Shown: in pieces, positions 36,201 to 48,500 of the stretch | How positions within the stretch are numbered: the first letter of the stretch is position 1 | Layout of the letters: each line of letters opens with the position of its first letter | Assembly (NCBI GenBank): GCA_031216445.1 | Contig: CM062205.1 | Span: 17,830,001-17,894,000, forward strand | Length of the DNA: 64,000 bases | DNA from: Lateolabrax maculatus | Taxonomy: Eukaryota > Chordata > Actinopteri > Acropomatiformes > Lateolabracidae | Direction: 5' to 3' | The notes under the pieces: model-generated | What the model saw: the letters and a program-made list of their open reading frames with translations, nothing else | The model's database searches: none | What the model was told of the DNA's origin: nothing | Made by a program: the position numbers and the translations under genes

Positions 36201-38381
36201 AGAGTCACTTGTGGCGTCTTAACTGTCCTGACTGCGTGTCACACGGGAGCTTCTGAGTGGACTCTCGGATTACAGGTGTGAGAATGGAGCAAAGAGGCTG
36301 TTTCATAAATAAGATTAGTGCCGCATAATCGTAAATACCAATACAGTTGGTTGTGACGGTGGACATTCGAGGAAAGATTGTGGCCACCCCAACATTACAC
36401 CCATATGTGATTTTTGAACACGTCATTCCAAAGTCATGGGCATTAATCTGCTGCTGTAACAGCCTCCATACTCCTGGAGCCTGGATGCATGCATTTGCTC
36501 CCATTCAGCCACGAGAGCATTAGTGAGGTCGGGCACTGATCCTGGGTGATCAAATCCAATTAATCCCAATACTGTTGGATGGGGTTAAGGTCAGGTCTGT
36601 CGAATTCTTCCACGCCAAACTCGGAAAAAGGTACTTTAGGGGCCTGGTTTCGTGCACAGGAGCTTTGTCAAGTTAGAAGAGGAGAGCCTTCCCCCCAAAA
36701 TGTTGAAAAAAGGTTCACACCAAAACTGCCACAAATATATGTGGACAGGGTCTTTATACTTTTTGGCCATGTAGTGTATTAATAGATCCAATGCATCACA
36801 AGCTAACTACACAGTCTCTTTGTTATTTTAGAGTAAAGCGCCATGTTTGATCCTGATGCAGTTCACTTCCTTCTGAGTTAGTTCTCCTCAGATTATGAGA
36901 AAGTTAAGACCACTGACTGTTTTTGTTGTGTAGAGTGTGAGATCAACACTTTGATAACAACGTCCATGATCGTGATCCTCTCTCCTCCATGCAGGTACTT
37001 CCCCTTCGGCATCGTCTTCCTTGTGGCAGGGAAGATTCTGGATATGCACGACCCGGCCCACCTGGGAGAGAAGCTGGGCATGTACTTCATCACGGTCCTG
37101 TCTGGTTTGTTCGTGCACGGCCTCATCCTGCTGCCGCTCTTCTACTACTTCTTCACTCGCAAAAATCCCTTCACGTATATCAGAGGGCTGCTGCAGGCTC
37201 TTGTCATTGCACTGGCCACCTCATCCAGGTAGGAGGAGACGTGTTTTTTAATGCTTGTTGTTTTGTTTTTTAATTCCCAGCCAGGTAGATGTAGCCCACT
37301 GTCTTGGTCCTCTCTTTTTTAATTTGAAAAATACGTGCTGTGAGGACATCCCACCAGTTCTTATTGGTCATATTTGGGACTGAAGTCCATTGAGTACCCT
37401 GACCATTTCCTCTTGTTCTCCCCCTCTGCAGCTCTGCTACATTGCCAATCACCATGAAGTGTCTCCTGGAGAACTGTGGAGTGGACCGGCAGATCGCTCG
37501 CTTCGTGTTGCCCGTGGGAGCCACCATCAACATGGATGGCACAGCCCTGTACGAGGCAGTGGCGGCCATCTTTATCGCTCAGGTCAATGAGTATGACTTG
37601 GACTTTGGCCAGCTGGTCACTATCAGGTGAGAACAAACACCGAGCTGATTCTCCTCCCATGATAACTTCTCTGTGTCGAGAACCAATTCATTTTGCATTT
37701 CTAACGCCCCGGCTCTTGTCTCATCAGTATAACGGCAACAGCAGCCAGCATCGGGGCAGCTGGGATACCTCAGGCGGGTCTGGTTACCATGGTGATTGTC
37801 CTGACCTCTGTGGGGTTACCGCCTGCTGACATCTCGCTGATTGTGGCCATCGATTGGGTTCTGTGAGTCCCCCAACTATGATTATACTACATACAGCCTC
37901 AGCGGTGCTCATAGTTGGGGCGATGTTCAAATAATTTTTTCCGTCTCATTCCCAGTGATCGATTCCGGACGATGATCAACGTTCTCGGTGATGCCTTAGC
38001 TGCTGGGATTATGGCTCACATATGTAAGAAGGACTTTGAGAAAGCAGCAAGTACTGCTGCAACAACTGCCACTTCTACTGCCAGTAACGGAGGTGGCCCC
38101 AAACGGGTAAGAAGGACCATTTCTATTTGTACATCATTTAAACCTGTTTTCATGTAATTTTAGAAAAACCAGACCTTTGAGAACTATTTGTACTACCTTA
38201 ACTAACTGTACTGTTGGTGACTTCTCCCCTACAGAGAGACACAGTAATCTCCTTTGGTAATCAGAGCGTGGCGATGTCTGATACTCCTCTGATCGCACAC
38301 CGCTGCGATTATGTGTTTGAGGTGGACGGAGACAACGTGCTAGAGAGACCTGTGGCCTCTTACAACCTCTGCCAAGTCTGA
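30230..38381 (+). CDS. slc1a8 (slc1a7-like): Excitatory amino acid (glutamate) transporter, EAAT5/EAAT6 type
   Basis: Eleven exons splice in frame: 30230-30397, 32083-32162, 32811-33026, 34646-34688, 34793-35006, 35978-36077, 36995-37228, 37432-37626, 37728-37862, 37956-38106, 38235-38381, giving 560 aa, the length I recall for human EAAT5. It is a sodium-coupled glutamate carrier with an associated chloride conductance in the plasma membrane. Key motifs: hairpin HP1 ATSSSSATLP (about 348-357), NMDGT (385-389), and DRFRT (463-467), whose Asp and Arg contact substrate in acidic-amino-acid carriers. YYLWTTF, SADALLDLIRN, GMNVLGIV and DALAAGIMAHICKKDF resemble EAAT5. A second ATG lies at 30233. 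The C-terminus ends NLCQV, without the class I PDZ ligand I recall for human EAAT5. Synteny with elavl1 and reep6 favours the fish EAAT6 paralogue (slc1a8); the SLC1A family call is certain, the member is not. Confidence 0.9.
32500..32720. repeat. Dispersed AT-rich repeat in transporter intron 2
   Basis: Shares the pattern of the 2.45-kb element: caattgaattgttattgttttag, gttgatcaacaaattggttaatc. Approximate borders. Confidence 0.4.
33027..34645 (+). other. Transporter intron 3, no other feature seen
   Basis: A 1.6-kb intron between good donor and acceptor sites. Nothing coding or structured was recognised; the open frame at 33962-34258 is unsupported. Confidence 0.6.
35340..35760. repeat. 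Teleost repeats in transporter intron 5
   Basis: Two pieces: an actttactt-type element (acttaagtaaaagtacgtag and gtacttcagtacagtgctgg) flanking a segment with gttcctaacctaggggtatg and aaggggtcacaagcc, the wording of another common fish repeat. The second appears inserted into the first. Confidence 0.5.
36230..36780 (-). mobile_element. Decayed Tc1/mariner-like transposon
   Basis: On the minus strand broken frames read pieces typical of Tc1 transposases: FGVEEFDRPDLNPIQQYWD and, in another frame, VPDLTNALVAEWEQMHASR, with a stop between them. The right end reads tttggccatgtagtgtatt, a common teleost Tc1-like terminus. It lies within transporter intron 6 and cannot encode a working enzyme. Confidence 0.65.
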
Positions 38382-39052
38382 GACACATTTACGGGTTGGA
38401 CAGCATGGGATACTGCCTTCTACAGCAGAGATTCAGCTCTCGGGACCAAAGGGACCATCACCTGAGGCCAAGAAAAATCCAGTTTGGTTTAAATCATGTA
38501 AGAATTCCATCCTAAATGAGACCAAAGATCGAGTATATAGTGGTTTCAGGGTTTAGCGGCTTATATGGATTTTGCCTGTGCCATGCCGAAAACAAAAACC
38601 TTAATTACTTGGTGTACTGTACGTCTCCATTCACTTTAGACAGAAGCTGTTAGGAAACGCACACAAGTTCCACATGTAACCTAAAACTTAAACAGACACT
38701 CCGAATGCACATGAAAATGTGTTGCATTGACATGCATTAGATGGATTAGTGGTGACACTTAGAGACAGTCCTAATGAAGTTTGACTGCAGGTTTAGACTT
38801 CAGACAAGGTTTTGAGTTGCCTTAACACGATCTCAGTTTTGACAATAATACTGAGAACTTGAAAGACTTGAAGTAAACAGAAGCTGACAGACAAGAAGCA
38901 AATTCACTTTGTTGAAGTGAACCTTTATTTATGTTAGACAATGCATTTATGGATAGACATTGAAGCAACATTAATAAGAATATTGACATTCTGCTTATAT
39001 TATCATTTGTGTTTTTATACCTATGCTTTTAAATTATGTGTTCACGTTTTAT

Positions 39053-39058
39053 AATAAA
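39053..39058 (+). terminator. Polyadenylation signal of the glutamate transporter
   Basis: AATAAA about 0.67 kb after the stop codon, at the end of an AT-rich 3' UTR. Confidence 0.65.
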
Positions 39059-39099
39059 AACCTACTGCAATCCACGTCCCGTCAATGACTGGTTTTATT

Positions 39100-42000
39100 T
39101 TAGACCAAATTGTGAAAAAATGTGGGGGTTTTTTGCCAATTTTGAGTCCCATAAATTATGTATATCCACAAATTTGTATTTAGAAGGAAAAAGACACAAA
39201 CTGGATTGGAAGTGAGTTGAACTGTGTATATTTACTGTCTCAATAACATAAACAGTAGTGGGCAAGTGTTCAGAAAAGTCCAACTTGAAAACTGAAAGTT
39301 ACAAATAGCTGAAATGTCCAGCTTTTGCCACTCAAAGTTGTAGTAATGTTGTATTAATGCAAAATTGACCAAACAAAAAAAAAAAAAAAGAAAGAAAAGA
39401 AACCAAGCCTAAAATCTACAAGATGCAGGATCACCATGTCTGGTATGGCGGCTGTAGTTCAGGTGGTAGATTTTTGGGTAAAAGCGATATATAAGCTCAA
39501 TGTTCATGTGTCAGAAATCCACCACAGCCAGTTTTGCTCCTTACTAAATTAAAACATATGAAGCGGAAAGTAAATGCACACAGCCACTAGCAGTGCTGCA
39601 GAAAACTTACTCAGTGTTGATGATGTTGTCAGCTACAGTAAATAAGTTGCCATGTCTCCCCCGTCTGGTCTCAGAAGGTAATAACTTGACCTATAGTACG
39701 TGATCAGCTGCAGGCCAGATGACATTGAAAGATAAATCATCCATCTTCCTGTAGCACAACACAAATGCTTCTAATGAATCATAGTGGTTGCATATTTCGT
39801 CTCTTCCTTTGTTTTTAGTTGATGGCTTGCTGATGAGGAAAACAGGAAATACAGTCATCTAACAAAATGCAAAACATTGATACATGTTCATACATTTAGC
39901 TTTTGTCAAGAAAAACTCTACTATCAAGAAATCCACAATAAGCTTCTGAAGAGACATTTAATTCTTTCACTTTTGAAAAGCCACCATGTTTTTATTGAAA
40001 TGATCCAATGTTAAAAGACATTTAATGGACTTCAACTTGGTGTCCTTCAAAACCACGAAAACAAAAATCAATAATCCATTAAAAACACTCCAATAAGTAA
40101 CAAGTATGGCCGCATACATTGTCAAATAAATATTTACGCCTCCTCTGGTGTAAAATACACCATTTCCACTTATAAATTAAGGCGGAATGCAGTTTATTCT
40201 GACTGCCCCTAAAACAAATTCACTTGCATCTTTCATGCAATTCCAACTACACTGCTGAGAAAAAAAAGCAGTAACATATAACATCAGTAGAAAAAAAGAA
40301 ATTATAAAAAAGAAGACAGTCCAAGACTACAACAAATTTCTAATTACCTGCTTTAAGCAAGCCATGAAATATTGCACAAAGTTAAGGATTGTGACACAAA
40401 AATAACATGGAAATACTAAATCAAAAAGCACTTTTAAGACCAAAATCTGAAGCCTGTAATGGGAATAATCCGTTCAGAGGGGGCACACAGATCAAAGAGG
40501 CATTCAATGAAGCAGTGGGAATTATTGCTGAAAAAAATAAAAATAAAAAAAGATTTCCAAGTGAATCCCTAAAAAGTATGAGTAGGTTCTTTTCCCACTT
40601 TGTGAAGGCGGTTCCTCTGTTCAATTTGTGGTCAGGTTAAAACAACAATTACCGTACCAATCCTAACGCTCCACCTTGGGGAACAAGATAATTTACCGAA
40701 ATCATCACTATAAAAAGATGAGCTATGATATGATCTTTTCTAAATGGATGATATAAGAAGTGTTTCACTGGGCATAACAAAGTCCACACTAGTTAAAACT
40801 AATCCCCATTAGACAAAGTTCAGAGCAATGGGTTTGGGTCTAAAGAGGCCCGAGTCTTCAAGTCAACGGTGTAAACTAATTTGTTGTGTTGAAATATCCA
40901 ATGCAGCTAATGCACAACAAATCTGGCTTCACTTAAGGGAACTACACTGGAGCCGACAAATTATCATATGTATATATTGCTCTCACCAAACAGCCGGGAA
41001 TCAAAAAGCTGATTTACTGATCCAGATTTCAATAAATACACCTGAAATTGAACTCTTAACTGGTTGAAAAGACGACTGCCAACACACAACTTGCAAATTA
41101 TGTTGCGCTTCAGTGGTTGGAATTTCGATAGCAATCTTTGAAAAATTGCTTCATGAAATGTCATCTGGACAATCACTTTCCTTCAAGTGTCTGTATACAG
41201 GTTGAATAACATACTCTAAATTAACATTGGTCCATATATTGATAATCTTTCAAACATCTTAAGCCAGCCTCAGATGTTTAAAAGTCTCCAGTGGAAACAC
41301 TTTTTGTAACGGTCTGTTTTCGCTTGACCAGGAATCTTTAGTCAGCATTGCAGATTTGCTACTAGAAAAATAATAGAACAAAATTTCAAAGCAAATCTAA
41401 AAAAGGTAAATAAAAAAAGAAACAAACCAAACAAAACTTTCAGCAAAAAGAAATAAAATTTAATGGTTTATGTTCAAAGTGAAACAACCAAAACAAAAGA
41501 AAGGAAGAAAAAGAAAGCAAATCTTAACTGAAATCATTAACAAAAGGCCATTAATTTCTCTCCAAACTTGAGATAAGCACTCGCTAAAACAAGTTTGTAA
41601 CTTACAGTAACAAATAAAAATCTATGCCTCTAGGAAGAAAAAAAAAGTTCAAACAAAAACTAACTCAAAATAAAAGAAAAAACAAAACAGAAAAGCAAAC
41701 TGAGCCAAAGTGATGTTTCTCTCAGTCAGCATCAGATATAACCTTCGTACCTCTTCCAAAAAAACAAATCCAAAAAGGTGTAGATTTACCTTGTGAACAT
41801 TTGCTCAGAAAACTCTTCTGCCATTATAGGATCAAATCTCTCTCTGCCTTTGGTCCATCTTAATTCCCTACTTATTGACTGGGGTTCATATTCAACAGGA
41901 CTCTCAATACAATACAACTTATAATAAAAAGACACTTTACACAGGGATAACAAAACAAACATTTCCCTCCAGAGGTCGTCATGTTTAAAATTGTTAACCT

Positions 42001-42718
42001 GGGAGGAGGGTGAGCAAAAGTCATAGATTAACACCAAAAAGACTGATATTTATAGTAACCTAAAACAAATCGGTTAAAAGTGCTTTGCTCTTATATTAAC
42101 TCAAGACAGTGAGTGGTATTGTAGGTCTGTGTGTCCACTGGATGATAATTTAAGGCATCTATTTCTACTTATGACAAGGACCCAGAATAGAGCACTGCTT
42201 TTCCAAAATGAAAGAACCACTGGCTACGGGCAAAATCTTGTTCTTCGCCTTCTTTAGACTAAATCATCCACTAAAATGTCAACACTTGGAGAACAATTTG
42301 CAAAGCGTTCCTTATGCTCCATATTTTCAGTGCTAAGGACCATTTGCTTGCCTCCTTTATCTAGTCCCCACAATTATACATGCAACACATACGGACAGTA
42401 TTTTAGCTTTTTAGATAATTTTCAAAAGTTATCTTGGGGGTATCATGGGATTTTTGCCCTCTCCATCCCCTCTCTAAAAATTAAAACTACCTAGTGTCCT
42501 CAAGCCCCAAGCATGAGTATAAAGATGGAGAAAAAAAAAAAAAAACTGTTTTAGACAAGTACAAAGGTGCAGAAGAGTGAACATCTCGTTTAACTCTGAA
42601 TACAGTAAAACCCAAACAGATGTGCCAGACTTTGCAAACTTATACTTCTGCTCTCTGCAATAAAAGCCTGGCGCAGGTCATTTCCCTCTCTCCTCTACAC
42701 CTGATTGTCCAGCTTTCT
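39100..42718 (-). other. elavl1 3' region, probably a long AU-rich 3' UTR
   Basis: Gene-free, A/T-rich sequence downstream of the elavl1 stop. Vertebrate HuR mRNAs are known for long AU- and U-rich 3' UTRs that HuR itself binds. The minus strand is rich in U-runs (for example opposite 40291-40315 and 41400-41470), and a possible AAUAAA (plus tttatt) lies near 39990. The true end is not resolved. Confidence 0.5.
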
Positions 42719-45599
42719 CTACTTGTGGCCCTTGCTGGTCTTAAAGGACACTTGCAGCATCTTGTCTCCGAGCCGGTAGCCGTTCAGGCTGGCGATGGCC
42801 ATGGCCGCCTCCTCGTAGTTGGTCATGGTAACGAAGCCGAAGCCCTTGCACTTGTTGGTGTTGAAGTCTCGGATCACCTTGACGTTGGTGACGGCGCCAA
42901 AGGGACCGAACATCTGCCAAAGGATGCTCTCATCGGCGTCCTGGCCCAGGTTGTAGATGAAGATGCACCAACCGGAGGTGGAATTCCCAGGGACACTGAC
43001 GCCTCCCATGCCGCCCATGTGATCAACACCCATGGGGGAGAACCTGGAAATGAGAATGTTTAGAGCATCAAGAAGACAGAAACCGAAGTGAACGTCTGTC
43101 ACTACAACGACATAATGACCGGCTCATTTTAGGGCTGCAACTGATGATTATTTTCATTATTGCTTAATGTTTTGGTTATCTTCTCAACTAATTGGTGCAT
43201 AAAATTGATTTGATTGTAATTTTCTGTAAATTGTCTTTTGTCTTGTCAATTAACCCACTAATCATTTCAGCTCTTTACTTCTGTGATATGCATTAAAAGT
43301 CCTCCAACAAAAACCAAGCAGTGTGGTTTCTCACTGAGCCACAAACATGTTTTTTAGGTATTCTAAAACAGTCGCACATGGAAATACTTTCTCATTCATT
43401 TAAGAACTGTTTAAATCACTGGTTCCCGAACTTTTTCTGTCAAACCCCCTTTGTTCCTGATGTATACATTCATTGTATTTTTAATCAACAATTAAGCAAA
43501 GTTCAATTAAAAACCACTGTCAAGAACACAAACTTTATCTTTCACAAAAACATCAAGACTTCTAACTAGTCAGACTATTCATTGACTTTTCAGACTGCTT
43601 GTCTGAAGCTAGCTGTGGCTTAAAGATCAAGTCCTACTCAGCGTAAGTAAACATTCACAACTTCGCTCACCTAATCCTCTGTGCCTGGTGGTGTAAGGGC
43701 CCCCCGAAGCGTCGGGACTGGTTGTGGTAGAGCTGAGAGATGAGCTGCGTGTTCTTCGCCTGGTTTGGGTTGGCAGCAAATTTCACTGTGATTGGCTCGG
43801 AGGCCCCGGGTGGTTTTTGGCCATTCAGGTTTTTGACAGCTTCCTCTGCCTCCGCCCGCTTGTCAAACCGGATAAAAGCCACCCCACGGGACGCACCTAG
43901 GTACGAGAGAGCAGCTGGTGACTGCCTATTCTGATACACAATTCAATAGCTGCTATCTAATATTCAAGAGAAATTTTTGAAAGCAAGGAAGTCATTCACC
44001 TGTCGTACCTGTGGCCTGATCAACAAGTACACGTGAGTTAATGATGTGGCCATAATGTGAAAACATGTCCTCCACGTCCTTCTGGGTCATGGCCTTTGGC
44101 AGGCCACTGATGTACAGGTTGGCATCCTTTATTGTATCAGAGCTGGGCCGGGCGTATGAAACCTGGCAACAGGAAGCAACAATTGTCGGATTAAAGCTCT
44201 ACTGATACACATGTAAAAAACAAAGTAACCAAAATAAAAAATAAAACGTACAATGAAGTACATCAATCTAACCAACTGTTGACATTTTAACATTTTTTTG
44301 GATTTACATATGTAATTTAATTAGGTGTTTTATAAGTTAAAATCATTCATTCATCTGACATTTTCTGTCTATTAAAAACAACACCTTTGGACTTTAAGAC
44401 AACTAACAAAATAATCTCATGAGCTAACTGTCACCTAAGTGGTTTCAGGTATTAAGTCTTCAGTCTAAGCAAAAATGAGTCAGAAGCATAAAAAGAACAC
44501 TACAGCAACAAAAAATGAAATCAAACTCATCAAAAGGGTGTTTTTTTTTTTAGGAATTAAATACATGGAATACATTGAATTTGACAGAATGTGTCAAATA
44601 AAATAAGTAAAATTAAAAGTCAAACTCAACAGACATGTCAGATAGGGCAGTAAGTGAGCTGTAAAAGCAGTATCACTTCCTCGGGCTGACATGTACTAGC
44701 TAGTTAGCGGACAGCACAGGAGCCACAGGAGAGTTATATGACATGACATCTTTGGTTTGAGAATTGTAGAACACCTTATTGCACGTTACCTTGATAGTTT
44801 TGGACTGTAGCCTTAGTCCATTCAGTGTACTGATAGCTCTGTCTGCATCACTAGGGTTAAGATAGTTAACAAATCCGTACCCTAAACTGTGGCCTAGAGA
44901 AAAAAAAAGGAAAACAATAAAATAAAACAAAAAAACGTTGTATAGTTAAAAAAAATCTGCAAACAAATAAATATTTAAAAAACAAAAACAAATCTTAACA
45001 TTGCATGCTAGTCTCAACAAACAAAGAAACTATCTACAGTTAAACAGGGTTGGACTGGTTGGAATAAACAAAAACTTTGTGGTGGTGAAAAACTTTGAGC
45101 AAACTACGACCGAACTCAAGCAGGAAATCAATTTGGGATATCTTTCAAATAAAAAATTACATTATAAAATCACTGAGGACAAAGGAGCCAGAAAACAGGC
45201 CTTTAGTAGAGATCCTGCCAATAAAGACACGGCCATTTGAAAATGAGTGACAGGCCGAACTATTCTCTAAGTCATAAAGCTGAACCACCACTGACATATT
45301 CAGAGGTTGCTGCCACAATTTGTATTTTTGCTAAGTCTGTAACACAAATCTTTGCCACTTAAAACAAAATCTCGTGTTTAAGCGTCGATCTGGTCTGTCA
45401 CAGGTCTTATCGCTTCAGAGTGTAGCATACCTGCGACTTTGTCTCGAATCAGCTTGGCAGACTCCACCTCGCCGATGCTGCTGAAGAGACTCCGCAGCTC
45501 GTCCTGCGTCATGCTCTGAGGCAGGTAGTTCACTATCAGGTTGGTCTTGGAGTCCTTGCCCTCGTCCCCGCCCATGTGGTCTTCATAACCGTTTGACAT
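42719..45599 (-). CDS. elavl1: ELAV-like RNA-binding protein 1 (HuR)
   Basis: Five coding exons in frame: 45599-45431, 44893-44790, 44162-44009, 43896-43671, 43043-42719, making 325 aa (human HuR 326). Exon sizes 104, 154 and 226 fit the ELAV family. HuR binds AU-rich 3' UTR elements and stabilises mRNAs, shuttling between nucleus and cytoplasm. Three RRMs are seen: RRM1 with LIVNYL and LGYGFVNY, RRM2 with LYISGL and RGVAFIRF, then a hinge (GGPLHHQAQRIR, FSPMGVDHMGG), RRM3 with IFIYNL and KGFGFVTM, ending TSKGHK. The start MSNGYEDHMG is preceded by a 5' UTR. The RRM2 exon has a second in-frame donor 9 bp beyond the first. Non-coding exon 1 is expected near 50 kb. Shortness of the N-terminus favours ELAVL1 over the neuronal ELAVL2-4. 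Confidence 0.95.
43131..43330. repeat. Dispersed AT-rich teleost repeat in elavl1 intron
   Basis: Starts agggctgcaactgatgatta and ends caattaacccactaatcatt, the pattern of a common fish element also seen in fragments elsewhere in the window. Confidence 0.6.
44163..44789 (-). other. elavl1 intron between RRM1 and RRM2 exons
   Basis: A/T-rich intron bounded by a GTAACG donor and a gttgccag acceptor. No further exon, RNA gene or repeat was recognised. Confidence 0.6.
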
Positions 45600-48500
45600 G
45601 TCATAAACCTCCTGCAGGTCGGCCAGGTGGGTCGAAAAAAACACAAAGCAAGGTAAGCACCTGGGGTACGTGGAACGAGAGCTGAAACGAATAGCCTATT
45701 AACTGATCAGACATTACGATAATCGACTAATCATTTCAATTTTCAAGTAAAAATGCACTAACTTTTAAAAGTGGTGGCCAGGCTGGTAACCAGGCACCAA
45801 CTTTTGGTTGCCAAAACTGAAAATGGCATTGCCATTTATAATCACCTTATATTTTGAGTAATTAAGATACTATGCAGTTATACACAAGCTTAATAATGAA
45901 AATGTGACATAAAAGAATGTTTACAAGCTAAATTACCAATAAAAATTATTTGTAGTTTGTGTTTTATCTGACACTTTTCGTGTTCAACTGGTTCTTTGAC
46001 AGTTTAATCAAATGCACATTTGTTTGTGATGTTGACTGGTGAACTTTTCACCCCACATATGATATCATATACAATATTTAATTGAAAAAGTCTTTGGGAT
46101 TATTGACTGTTGGTCGAATAAGCAATTTGAGTCAATTTTGGCTTTGCGATCTAAAATTAGTTTTTTTTTAATATTTCCGAACAACCGTTCTGCTGCACAA
46201 ACTGAAATTTAAAAAAAGCCTCTCATAAGACAAAGTTCCTAAAAGCTGTGAAGTCTACACCTAAAAAGGACAACACTGAAAGGAAATCAATTCTAACACA
46301 TGATTTTTCCAAATTAAAGTGTAGTCAGCTGTCCAGCAGCACAAAGACAAAATAGAACGAACAACCAGTGTCCCATAGACTTCCTATAATTTATACTGTT
46401 CAGGCTTCACCGACCTCGCCTCTACCCCGCTACCTCAAACAACCCCATTACATCACTGAAACAGAAACTAGAGCATACAGCTGGTACAATAATACAACAG
46501 ACTGAATGCATTCTCAAAAAAATCTCAGCCTTTCATAAAACATTTGTGTTTTTCCCACCTCTGCGCTTTAAAAAAAGAAAAAAAAGACGTCTGTTTATGG
46601 TTATTCCTTCAAACAGTAAGCAAGTTAATGAAAATTATCTGTCAACCAGGGACTAAATTTGATTAATAGTACGAAAACGTCCCTACTGCAAAGGGGTAGA
46701 AGAAATGGTCAAACACATATTGCAATGTTGGCTGCTCCAACTTCTGTACCACTTCATGTACAAAAAGGAAGTACTGTAGTAAAGATATTAGGAGGAGTAC
46801 ACATTTAAAAACAATGTTAGGCTTTGTTGTTGGATTTCTGACTTGTTTAAAAAAAAAAAAAAAAAAAATGAAACAAAGACAGGGTGTGTGTGTGTGCTGT
46901 TAATACGTGTGAACAAGAAAGAGGGAGCCGCGATGAGAGAACAAAGCCAGTCACCACAAGAAATTTAGCTTTATTTGCTGATAGTTTTATGGCTACTTTC
47001 TAAAGTTAAAATAACTAACCATCCACACTCAGTAAAATGTCTACTTTGGAGATGGACGCTCTGTAGTTTTCAGTCTCCTTTTCCAACTTTTGTATTACCG
47101 CTTAGTTAAAAAACTAAACATAAGCGACTGACTCTTTTCCCAAGTTCGACGAGTTTGCCATTTTATGTTTTTTCCTGGTGTGCCACGCTCTACGCCACAA
47201 ACGGAAAAAACAGTAGAAAGCCAGATGGAGGCCAGTGACAATGTCGTTTTTTCATTATTTTACCTTTTACTTCAGTCTCTTTTTCAAACTCAAGGCCAAC
47301 TAATTTGGAACGATGTCGTAGTGCTCTTTAAACGGATGGAATTTGTGGCTGACATGACAAAGTTGCAGGAGTTACTGACGGAGGCGACAAAGCGGGTCAA
47401 AGAGTCGCGCCAGAAAAGTTTCCAATCGGTTGTCATGTATCCATCACTGCCGATCGGAGCTGGAGCCGATAGATTCCCGTGACAACTACAGAGTCATTTG
47501 ACCCAGGAATGAATGCCGATTGTACCCTTTCCCACTGAGGACAAAAGCCTGATGCTAGTGGGTGTTAGTGGGTTTTTTGTCCAGTGTGAAAGGGGTCTTT
47601 AGTCTTTCTCATTCATTTTTTTACATCCAACTGAAACAACAGAGTCACACCACAGTAAATACAGAAAACAACTGGATGACCCTCACCCGTCTAATTTCCC
47701 TAATCTATATGGTTCTTTAAGTGCAGTGAAAACACAAACATTAATGTGCCAAAGACACTTTTAGTTCCTAGTTTAGGTCCTCTGGTTCCATAGTTCCTGA
47801 GATGCATGAGTAATTACAGTTTTCAATGCAACAGAAAGCCAGAGGTTAAGAGGTTTAAGGTCACATAATGGTACCTAATTATATTACACAAGCATGTGAC
47901 TATATTTAAGCTGCAAATTGGTCTCAGTGTAGTGGTTTGTACCACCCAACTTGAAATTTAAACAATAAAATGTCATGCAAGATAAAGGCCACACACGTTT
48001 TACATTTGTTAAGTACATAAGTGGCTCTTTTAACCACAGATTACCTAAATCACATTAGAGTCTGCCACCTAATGACCGGTCTAACGGGTTTGAGATTAGT
48101 TTATCTAACAGTGTAAAGTGCCTACAACAAGAAGTGTCTTGCACTGTCTGTTCAGCAGAGCGTATCTGCTGGACAAATTCGCTGGTGGCTGAAATGAGAT
48201 CAGGCCAGAAAAGGAAACCAGTCCAGCGGTCATCCTGACAGAGGTCCATTCATGCAAGACCAGGGATGTGATTGTGTATTCTGGTGGGTAAGATACACTG
48301 CCTGAGAGGATGAATGAGAGTCCTGTATTAAACCAGGAAACATGGCCATACCCGGAGGGAGCTGGCGTGTGTGTGTTTTGATGTCTCTTAATGCCATAAC
48401 ACTTTTAAAGAATATTAAATCATCAGTTCCAGCAAAATAACAACAGATCACTGTGTACAGTCCTGACATCTTTAACATGTCATTGTTTTACTATTTGTCT

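Noticed and set aside
37270..37660. Minus-strand frames opposite transporter exons
   Set aside because: Shadows of coding exons 37432-37626 of the plus-strand gene.
42620..43063. 147-codon plus-strand frame
   Set aside because: Antisense shadow of the elavl1 RRM3 exon.
47165..47482. 105-codon frame as a host gene
   Set aside because: No recognisable domain, intronic, and next to a transposon-like terminus; kept only as a possible mobile-element fragment.
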